Origin: Candidatus Atribacter fermentans
Lineage (GTDB): Bacteria > Atribacterota > Atribacteria > Atribacterales > Atribacteraceae
Length of the DNA stretch: 13,142 bases
Assembly: GCA_012517485.1 (NCBI GenBank)
Contig: JAAYUT010000393.1
Coordinates: forward strand, 1-13,142
Direction: 5' to 3'
Positions 1-5,579 of the stretch are shown piece after piece (positions within the stretch are counted from its first letter, which is position 1; every line of letters starts with the position of its first letter). The position numbers and the translations under genes were made by a program. The notes beneath the pieces are model-generated. The model had not been told where the DNA came from, ran no database searches, and saw nothing but the letters and a program-made list of their open reading frames with translations.

Positions 1-211
1 CTAAAACTGAAGGTCGGCTTTGAAAAATAAGCTGGATATGTTCCTGGCAAAAACCGTTCTGATTCCGAATCCGTTCTCGAACATTCGGATCATTGACGTT
101 TTCATAGAAAAGGACATCAAGATAACGTTCCTCAAAACGGCTTTTTAAAGCACAAAGTGGGCAACCACTTTGTTGAAAAAGTTCTTTTAAGTCATAGAAG
201 GTATTATCCAT
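1..211 (-). CDS. DUF6062-like small Cys protein, N-terminal part (partial)
   Basis: The first 70 codons of a minus-strand gene run off the left edge of the window. The start ATG at 211-209 follows an AGGAG ribosome site at 218-222. The in-frame alternative at 215 hits a stop after three codons, so 211 is the start. The protein begins MDNTFYDLKELFQQ. It has a CPLC motif at residues 17-20 and an FCQEH motif near residues 54-58, a Cys/His arrangement that suggests metal binding or a redox pair. This layout resembles the N-terminus of DUF6062 proteins of Firmicutes, whose function is unknown to me; the family name is recalled, not searched. It is the first gene behind a fluoride-type riboswitch, so it is probably made when fluoride is high. 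A fluoride exporter may follow off the window. The reading frame is well supported, the family less so. Confidence 0.65.
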   Translation of the reverse strand, partial: MDNTFYDLKELFQQSGCPLCALKSRFEERYLDVLFYENVNDPNVRERIRNQNGFCQEHIQLIFQSRPSVL

Positions 212-225
212 TCATTTTCTCCTAT

Positions 226-265
226 AAAATAAAAAACTCCTGTCTTTATTGAAAAGAGCAGGAGT
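226..265 (-). terminator. Intrinsic terminator of the fluoride riboswitch (expression platform)
   Basis: Read on the minus strand, ACTCCTG (265-259) pairs with CAGGAGT (242-236), with further partial pairing inside (CTTTT with AAAG). A run of six T, then ATTTT, follows at 235-226. The left arm is also the last conserved segment of the aptamer. Ligand-bound RNA would hold that segment and prevent the terminator hairpin, giving an 'on' switch. The start codon of the controlled gene is only about 15 bases past the T-run. Confidence 0.85.
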
Positions 266-308
266 CATCAGCCATGAAGGCACTTGGATGTGGGGAACTC
301 CATCCCCC
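259..308 (-). promoter_or_regulatory. Fluoride (crcB-type) riboswitch aptamer
   Basis: The minus strand reads GGGGATGGAGTTCCCC (307-292), a short spacer, then AAGTGCC, a small loop and GGCTGATGACTCCTG (273-259). These are the two conserved blocks of the fluoride riboswitch class: GGnGATGGnGTTCnCC, and GCTGATGnCTCCTR. Members sense fluoride through a pseudoknot-bound Mg2+ cluster. Position agrees: promoter about 15 bases upstream, intrinsic terminator overlapping the 3' block, then a start codon. Family members usually control CrcB/Fluc or EriC-F fluoride exporters. Here the first gene is a DUF6062-like protein. Recognition is by motif only, with no covariance-model score. Confidence 0.87.
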
Positions 309-323
309 AAAAATCTGAAAGAT

Positions 324-352
324 ATTATAACAATATTTTGTCGAATGAACAA
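324..352 (-). promoter_or_regulatory. Sigma-70-type promoter for the fluoride riboswitch transcript
   Basis: On the minus strand there is a perfect -10 TATAAT (329-324) and a weak -35 TTGTTC (352-347) at the ideal 17-base spacing. The predicted start, near 317, lies just upstream of the aptamer at 308, which supports the call. Confidence 0.65.
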
Positions 353-395
353 CCAAAACGAAAATCTGGGGACAGGTTTTGGCGAAAGACGCCGA

Positions 396-457
396 GGGGG
401 TGAGGGGAAGAAAAGGCCGAGGGGGAGAGGGGGCGAAAAAGATGAGATCCTCATGGC
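396..457. repeat. G-rich tract plus GATCCTCA motif; inverted counterpart near 12300
   Basis: The plus strand has four runs of four or five G at 396-400, 404-407, 421-425 and 429-433. They are followed by GATGAGATCCTCATGGC at 441-457, whose core TGAGATCCTCA is a near-palindrome. A 19-base stretch, 418-436, is exactly the reverse complement of 12301-12319. A GATCCTCA block also occurs beside that copy, but in different order. A further GATCCTCATGGC lies near 640-651. This looks like an interspersed intergenic repeat. No gene is supported between 212 and 696. Confidence 0.6.
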
Positions 458-487
458 TTCAACAAGCGAAGTCTTAGGATGAATAAT

Positions 488-585
488 AAAAGGCACACCC
501 CCCTGAATCCCCCCTCAATGGGGGAATGAATTGAACAATTCCCCTCTGTGGAGGGGTGCCGCTTCGCGGGGGGAGAGTGCCTTTT
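488..585. repeat. About 97-bp MITE-like palindromic element, copy 1
   Basis: The element is bounded by a perfect terminal inverted repeat: AAAAGGCAC at 488-496 and GTGCCTTTT at 577-585, continuing into CCCCCC and GGGGGG. Inside are hairpins of the type CCCCC-CTCAAT-GGGGG and CCCCTCTGTGGAGGGG. A second copy in the same orientation lies at 12696-12791 and differs at only about six positions. It encodes nothing. Its size and ends suggest a non-autonomous mobile element, and its hairpins could also stop transcripts leaving arsM on the minus strand. Confidence 0.8.
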
Positions 586-696
586 GATTTTTTCAATTAT
601 ATTTATAGAAAATGATTCAAAAATATGAAAGAGAAGAATAAGATCCTCATGGCGGAAAAGCTGAGGAGCGAGAGATTGATTTCCTGATTGTTTGGT

Positions 697-1539
697 TTAT
701 GGTTTTCTCGCTGTGAGCTCTAAACTGGTTACAAAATCACTCAGCTTTGATCCTGGTGGAAGATGTTTGGAAATCTCAAGGTAAAGCGGATCAGACCAAG
801 ATGACAACTGATCAATGTAGTTCGAATTGGTCTTCAGAATGATATTGACTAAACCAGCAGAGAGTGCCATCTTCTCGGTTTCATCTACTAAGACAGCTCC
901 AGCGATACATCCTACCAAGGCACGAACCGATTCTTGAACGGCATCTGGTAACGGTTTTAAAAGTGCCAGGTCAGAAACTGAAACCCGTCCACCGGGTTTC
1001 AAGACCCGAGCAATCTCACGCCAAACCTGGGGTTTGTCAGGGGAGAGATTGATAACACAATTGGATATCACCACATCGATACTTTCATTTTCCACCGGTA
1101 GATGTTCGATTTCGCCCAAGCGGAATTCAACATTATTGAGACCGCTTGATTCTTGAAAAAATGGTATATTACGCCGTGCTTTATGGACCATATCAGGAGT
1201 CATATCAACTCCAATGACTCGGCCAGAGGGCCCAACTTTTTGTGCTGAAATGAAGACATCAAAACCACCTCCTGCACCAAGGTCAAGGACAACTTCTCCT
1301 GGTTGAAGCGAGGCAATGGCGACCGGATTCCCGCAAGAAAGCCCCATATTTGCTCCTTGGGGAAGTTGACTGAGTTCTTGCGGGTTGTAACCCAGGCTTG
1401 AGGCAATGAGTTCAGCTGATGTATTCCCACAGCAGGAAGATCCACAACCGCAGCTTTCCTGGTTGGCAATTTCGCTATAGGCTTTACGAATGACCTCTCG
1501 TAAGTCATGATTTTTTTCTGGATGACATTCATTGTTCAT
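697..1539 (-). CDS. arsM: Arsenite S-adenosylmethionine methyltransferase ArsM
   Basis: This 280-residue cytoplasmic enzyme methylates As(III) using S-adenosylmethionine, a detoxification step that can lead to volatile arsines. The SAM-binding motif LDLGAGGGFD is at residues 85-94. The second region holds NCVINLSPDK at 160-169 and the post-motif KPGGR at 181-185. Cys69, Cys161 and Cys211 match the three conserved arsenic-binding cysteines of the ArsM family. An extra N-terminal cluster, CGCGSSCC (residues 30-37), is typical of bacterial ArsM/AS3MT-like proteins. Length is normal. The start is ATG at 1539 behind an AAGGGTGG-type ribosome site near 1546-1553. The gene stands alone: no arsR, arsB or other arsenic genes are visible, and I see no clear ArsR operator. 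Identity is secure; regulation is unknown. Confidence 0.95.
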   Translation of the reverse strand: MNNECHPEKNHDLREVIRKAYSEIANQESCGCGSSCCGNTSAELIASSLGYNPQELSQLPQGANMGLSCGNPVAIASLQPGEVVLDLGAGGGFDVFISAQKVGPSGRVIGVDMTPDMVHKARRNIPFFQESSGLNNVEFRLGEIEHLPVENESIDVVISNCVINLSPDKPQVWREIARVLKPGGRVSVSDLALLKPLPDAVQESVRALVGCIAGAVLVDETEKMALSAGLVNIILKTNSNYIDQLSSWSDPLYLEISKHLPPGSKLSDFVTSLELTARKP

Positions 1540-1581
1540 ACTGTTTCCACCCTTTCATGAGTTGTATATTCAATTTATTAA

Positions 1582-1587
1582 ATTATA
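1582..1587 (-). promoter_or_regulatory. Possible -10 element for arsM
   Basis: The minus strand has TATAAT at 1587-1582, about 43 bases before the arsM start codon. No convincing -35 hexamer lies at 16-18 base spacing (the 17-base position reads GTGTAG), so this is only a candidate. An AT-rich near-palindrome at 1572-1584 overlaps it and could be an operator, but it matches no operator I recognise. Confidence 0.3.
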
Positions 1588-1644
1588 GAGAATAGGCATC
1601 TATGCTACACGGCAGCAGGAGATGAAGTTGAAAATAGTTTATCT

Positions 1645-2044
1645 CCCTCACCCTGACCCTCTCCCACCAGGGGAGGGGGAAAAAAGAATCTCCATATATT
1701 ATACATAGGGAAAAAAAAGATAAAAGATAGTATTCTTAAGAGATTGCCACGTCGCTGCGCTCCTCGCAATGATGGAGCAGGAATAATTTCAAATCCCCCT
1801 AACCCCCTTTTTCTAAAGGGGGAAATTCTTTTTCCTTTGCCCCTCCGGAGGAGGGGAATTTTATTCGTCATTGCGAGACCTCGCTTTTTGAGGTCGTGGC
1901 AATCTCTTGAGTCATCTTTAATTATTTTTAGTATTGAGGAATTGTAGAATTGGAAAGGATGGGATTGCCATGTCGCTGCGCTCCTCGCAACGACGGATTT
2001 CAATTCCTTCTCCCTTGATGGGAGAAGGTCAGATGAAAGTGAGG
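1645..2044. repeat. Cluster of palindromic intergenic repeats upstream of tig
   Basis: This 400-base stretch is built of REP-like units. An outer pair of CT-rich hairpins sits at 1645-1680 (CCCTCACCCTGACCCTCTCC type) and 2006-2044 (CTTCTCCC-TTGAT-GGGAGAAG, then GTCAGATGAAAGTGAGG), in opposite orientation. Within it, units with the core GTCATTGCGAG...GTGGCAATCTC occur inverted at 1739-1773, forward at 1866-1911 and inverted at 1961-1996. Between the first two are CCCCCTTT-TTCT-AAAGGGGG near 1804-1823 and CCCCTCCGGAGGAGGGG near 1840-1856, similar to the centre of the 97-bp element. Reading frames here only follow the repeats, so I see no gene between 1540 and 2367. Confidence 0.75.
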
Positions 2045-2061
2045 CAAATTACAAGCTTGAG

Positions 2062-2090
2062 TTGCATGGTCATTTGAATCTCTTTATAAT
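2062..2090 (+). promoter_or_regulatory. Main promoter of the tig-clpPX-valS operon
   Basis: TTGCAT (2062-2067) and a perfect TATAAT (2085-2090) are spaced 17 bases apart, a good housekeeping sigma promoter. Transcription would start near 2097, giving a leader of about 270 bases before tig that passes through the intrinsic terminator at 2139-2173. A weaker second candidate, TTGAAG (2215-2220) with TAAATA (2239-2244), lies past the terminator. Confidence 0.6.
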
Positions 2091-2138
2091 ATCTCTGAGT
2101 GCAGTCAGAAAAAGAGAGTGAGAAAAAGGCTGGATTTT

Positions 2139-2173
2139 ATACCTCGATGGTGAAAATCGAGGTATATTTTTTC
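2139..2173 (+). terminator. Intrinsic terminator or attenuator in the tig leader
   Basis: A perfect 10-bp stem, ATACCTCGAT (2139-2148) with ATCGAGGTAT (2156-2165), has a 7-base loop and is followed by six T at 2167-2172. It lies about 40 bases after the predicted start of transcription and about 195 bases before tig. It either ends a small RNA or attenuates the operon. TTCACCATGAGG (2176-2187) just downstream can pair with CCTCGATGGTGAA (2142-2154), with one unpaired base, and would compete with the terminator stem. Confidence 0.7.
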
Positions 2174-2367
2174 TATTCACCATGAGGTTGATATGAGTTG
2201 GGAATAAACTCATTTTGAAGTGCATTTCACATAAATGGTAAATAATGGTAAAATCTTCAAATTGTATGAAAATATCATCCTCCTTTTGAATTCACAAAGA
2301 GAGAACGTTTCTCTGTCTTCAGAGGGATCAATGAATTTGATTTACAGATTGGAAAGGTGGAAGTTGT

Positions 2368-3678
2368 ATGGTTCAATTTAAAAAAGAAGAAAAGGAAAAA
2401 CATCTTTATGAATATGAAATAACCATTGAAGAAGAAAAGGTCCAGGAAGCTCTGGAAAATATTTATAAAGAAGCCAATCAACGAGTTGCAGTTCCTGGTT
2501 TCCGGAAGGGGAAAGCCCCACGGGTTATACTTCGAGCTCACCTCAATCCGAATTTTATTCAGGATGAATTAACTCGAAGATTAGTCCCTGATGCTTTAAA
2601 CCAGGTGATCAAAGAGGAAAATATCACTCTTTTTGGTGAACCGGATATTGATCTGGTAACGGTGAGCGAAGAACAACCGCTGGTATTTAAGGCTTTGATC
2701 TTAGAAAAACCCCAAACAACTTTAGCTGACCTGAATGACATTGAAGTCCGAAAATATAAGATCATAATTCGCGATTCCGATGTTGAAAAAGAGATCGAAG
2801 GTCTCCAAAAATCGAAAGGCATCTGGAAAGAAAAAGGCGACCTTCCGGTAGAAACGGGTGATATGGTTAAAGTTAAAGTTGAGGGCAGAGAATTTGCGGT
2901 TATGGCTGGCTATGCTGATGATAAGATGTTATTAAGCCATGCAGTAATTGGGTTGAAAAAAGGTGAGGCTGGAAAATTTTATTCTCTTGAAACAGAAGCC
3001 GATAAACCAGTCGAAGAAATCGAGTTTATTGTGACTGAAGTTATGAAAAAAGAAATCCCAGAGCTGAACGAAGAATTTTTAACTCAACTCAATCCCGAAC
3101 TGAAATCTCTTGATGATTTACGATTGAAAACCAGGGAATCTTTGGAAAAATGGGCTGAGGATTTGGTGCAGATCCGTATGGAGAAAGAGGCAGTGGCCAT
3201 GCTTACCAAAAAATCTGAAGTAGCGATTCCTAGCGTTTTGATTGACCACGAAACCAAGCACCAAATCGATCATTTTATTGAACACATTCAAAAAGATGGA
3301 ATGACTTTAGAAAAATACATGGAAATAACCAATACTGATTTTGAGGGCATTGAAAAAGATTTCCGGAAGCAGGCCCTTTGGCAATTAAAAAAATTGTTTG
3401 TGCTTCAAGAGTATGCCAATAAAAATGGAATATCTGTAAGAGAAGAGGAAATGAATGAGGATCTTGAAAGGATTGCCCAGAGAACTGGAAAAGAAGTCGA
3501 AGATATCAAGCAAATTTTAAAGAAAAATAATAAGATGGATGATTTAATGGACCAGAAGTTTCAACAGAAATTGGTGGTAGATATCCTGCAAAAGGTCAAG
3601 ACTAAAGAAATGGAAGAACCGATAAATATCGATCAATGGAAAGCTCTTGAAGACCCAGAAGAGGAGATGGTGGAATGA
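2368..3678 (+). CDS. tig: Trigger factor, ribosome-associated chaperone with a reduced PPIase domain
   Basis: Trigger factor binds the ribosome exit tunnel and shields nascent chains. The protein has 436 residues, close to the usual 430-450. The ribosome-docking signature GFRKGKAPR is at residues 44-52 of the N-terminal domain, and the helical substrate-cradle domain fills roughly residues 231-420 (PELNEEFL at 231-238). The middle FKBP-like domain is only about 63 residues (164-226). It lacks the FxGG and FPEDY segments of ordinary trigger factors, so prolyl isomerase activity is doubtful. The tail is acidic. The ATG at 2368 follows AAAGGTGG at a suitable distance. The stop overlaps the clpP start by four bases, suggesting translational coupling with the protease genes, as in many bacteria. 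Confidence 0.95.
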   Translation: MVQFKKEEKEKHLYEYEITIEEEKVQEALENIYKEANQRVAVPGFRKGKAPRVILRAHLNPNFIQDELTRRLVPDALNQVIKEENITLFGEPDIDLVTVSEEQPLVFKALILEKPQTTLADLNDIEVRKYKIIIRDSDVEKEIEGLQKSKGIWKEKGDLPVETGDMVKVKVEGREFAVMAGYADDKMLLSHAVIGLKKGEAGKFYSLETEADKPVEEIEFIVTEVMKKEIPELNEEFLTQLNPELKSLDDLRLKTRESLEKWAEDLVQIRMEKEAVAMLTKKSEVAIPSVLIDHETKHQIDHFIEHIQKDGMTLEKYMEITNTDFEGIEKDFRKQALWQLKKLFVLQEYANKNGISVREEEMNEDLERIAQRTGKEVEDIKQILKKNNKMDDLMDQKFQQKLVVDILQKVKTKEMEEPINIDQWKALEDPEEEMVE

Positions 3679-4316
3679 TGCAGGATTTAAAAGATAATTA
3701 TTTGGTTCCTATTGTTGTAGAACAAACTCCGCGGGGAGAAAGGTCCTATGATATCTATTCGCGCCTTTTAATTGATCGAATCGTCTTTCTTGGTACCGAG
3801 ATCGATGATGTGGTTGCCAACCTGATCATTGCCCAGCTGTTGTTTCTTGATGCCCAAAGTTCTGAGAAAGATATTAATCTTTACATTAATAGTCCGGGTG
3901 GGTCAGTTTCTTCAACACTGGCTATTTATGATACGATGCAGTATCTGAAATCAGATATTTCAACGATTTGCATTGGAATGGCTGCCAGCGGTGGGGCAGT
4001 GATATTGGCTGCCGGCACCAAAGGGAAGAGAATGGCTTTACCCAATTCGCGAGTCATGATACACCAGCCTTTGGGTGGAGCTCAGGGACAAGTCACTGAT
4101 ATTGAAATTCAGGCACGTGAAATGATAAAAATAAAAGAAAAACTCAATAGTATTTTGGCTTTCCACACCGGCCAACCACTGGAGAAAATAAAAAAAGATA
4201 CCGAGCGTGATTATTTCATGTCGGCAGAAGAGGCTCGATTATACGGTTTGGTCGATCAGGTTATCGTTCCAAAAAAAGAGAAAAAAGGAGAAGTAAGCGG
4301 GAATGGCACGTTATGA
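3675..4316 (+). CDS. clpP: ATP-dependent Clp protease proteolytic subunit ClpP
   Basis: ClpP forms the barrel-shaped serine peptidase that degrades substrates unfolded by ClpX. The protein has 213 residues. The catalytic triad is readable: Ser105 in GMAASGGAV, His130 in MIHQPLGG and Asp179 in ERDYFMSAEEA. INSPGGSV at 71-78 forms the oxyanion region. The residue after the active Ser is Gly-Gly rather than the common Met-Gly, as in some other ClpP paralogues. There is no signal peptide; the short N-terminal extension may be processed. The start overlaps the tig stop by four bases (ATGA), and the next codon is also ATG. The last 14 bases overlap clpX. The Lys-rich end (residues 200-205) follows the conserved core. 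Confidence 0.96.
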   Translation: MMQDLKDNYLVPIVVEQTPRGERSYDIYSRLLIDRIVFLGTEIDDVVANLIIAQLLFLDAQSSEKDINLYINSPGGSVSSTLAIYDTMQYLKSDISTICIGMAASGGAVILAAGTKGKRMALPNSRVMIHQPLGGAQGQVTDIEIQAREMIKIKEKLNSILAFHTGQPLEKIKKDTERDYFMSAEEARLYGLVDQVIVPKKEKKGEVSGNGTL

Positions 4317-5565
4317 TGATGAAAAAGGAAAAATCCGCTGTTCTTTCTGCGGAAAACCGCAGGTGGAAGTAAAAAAACTGATTGCCGGCCCCGGCGTTTT
4401 TATTTGTAATGAGTGCATTGAACTCTGTAACGATGTGATTCGTGAAGAAACCAAAACTGACAAAAAACAGCCGGAATTCAGTTTGGGAAAACTGCCAACG
4501 CCGATAAAGATGAAAAAATTCTTGGATCAATACGTCATCGGCCAGGAGCGGGCTAAAATTACCCTTTCAGTTGGAGTCTATAATCATTACAAGAGGATTC
4601 TTTTTGCCCAAGATGAAAATGATGTTGAAATTGAAAAAAGTAATATTTTATTAATTGGGCCAACCGGTTCGGGGAAAACTCTTTTAGCCCGAACCTTAGC
4701 CAAAATGTTGAATGTCCCTTTTGCGATTGCAGATGCGACTACCCTGACTGAAGCTGGATATGTCGGTGAAGATGTTGAAAATATCTTGCTTCGCCTTCTG
4801 CAGAATGCTGAATTCAATCTAAAAAAAGCCGAAAAGGGAATCATCTATATCGATGAGATCGATAAAATTGCTCGAAAATCTGAAAACCCCTCCATTACCC
4901 GCGATGTATCGGGAGAGGGAGTGCAGCAAGCTCTATTGAAAATTTTGGAGGGAACCATTGCCAATATTCCTCCTCAAGGTGGCAGGAAGCACCCTCATCA
5001 AGAATTTATCCAAATGAATACCACGAATATTTTATTTATTTGTGGCGGAGCTTTCGTGGGGTTGGATCGAATTGTTGAAGCCCGAATGAAGGAAAAGAAA
5101 ATCGGGTTTGGATCTTATGAAATGAACCAAAAAAAGCTTCAGGAAAATCCTTTGATCGAGGTACAGCCGCATGACCTGATGAAGTTTGGAATGATCCCTG
5201 AATTGGTGGGGAGAATTCCCATCATTTGCGCCTTAGATGAACTCAATGTTGAAGATTTGGTTCGGATATTAACCGAGCCAAAAAATTCTCTCATAAAACA
5301 GTACCAACATCTTCTCCGCTTGGATGGAGTTGAGTTAAGTTTTACTGAGGGTGCTTTAAAACGAATAGCCATCGAAGCAATGGAGAAAAAGACCGGAGCT
5401 CGAGGTTTAAGGGCTATTATGGAAAAGTTGATGACCGAAGTAATGTTTGAATGCCCCGATCGGAAAGACATTCAAAAAATAATAGTTGATGAAAATATGG
5501 TTCTTAAGAATCAAACCTCTGATTTCTTTTTGACAAATCAACTCATTCAAGAGAAACTAGCGTAA
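4303..5565 (+). CDS. clpX: ClpX, ATP-dependent unfoldase of the ClpXP protease
   Basis: ClpX is a hexameric AAA+ unfoldase that recognises substrates and threads them into ClpP. This 420-residue copy is complete. A zinc-binding domain has Cys13, Cys16, Cys35 and Cys38. Walker A is GPTGSGKT (119-126), the pore loop GYVG (152-155), Walker B IIYIDEID (180-187), the RKH loop 228-230, the ClpP-docking loop IGF 267-269, and sensor 2 GARGLR (365-370). The intact IGF loop indicates partnership with the ClpP encoded just upstream, which it overlaps by 14 bases. AAGGAG lies about 12 bases before the ATG, a little far, so coupling to clpP translation probably helps. Confidence 0.97.
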   Translation: MARYDDEKGKIRCSFCGKPQVEVKKLIAGPGVFICNECIELCNDVIREETKTDKKQPEFSLGKLPTPIKMKKFLDQYVIGQERAKITLSVGVYNHYKRILFAQDENDVEIEKSNILLIGPTGSGKTLLARTLAKMLNVPFAIADATTLTEAGYVGEDVENILLRLLQNAEFNLKKAEKGIIYIDEIDKIARKSENPSITRDVSGEGVQQALLKILEGTIANIPPQGGRKHPHQEFIQMNTTNILFICGGAFVGLDRIVEARMKEKKIGFGSYEMNQKKLQENPLIEVQPHDLMKFGMIPELVGRIPIICALDELNVEDLVRILTEPKNSLIKQYQHLLRLDGVELSFTEGALKRIAIEAMEKKTGARGLRAIMEKLMTEVMFECPDRKDIQKIIVDENMVLKNQTSDFFLTNQLIQEKLA

Positions 5566-5579
5566 AGAAAGGACGAAAA

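Noticed and set aside
249..482. 77-codon plus-strand open frame
   Set aside because: It runs antisense through the riboswitch and the G-rich repeat, and the product is Gly/Arg low complexity.
1605..2003. 132-codon minus-strand open frame
   Set aside because: It follows the palindromic repeats exactly, has low-complexity content, no ribosome site and no recognisable domain.
2200..2367. T-box or other known riboswitch in the tig leader
   Set aside because: No T-box sequence, specifier loop or other conserved aptamer block is visible; only the terminator and simple hairpins.
2275..2541. 88-codon minus-strand open frame
   Set aside because: It is antisense to the start of tig, Phe-rich, and has no supporting signals.
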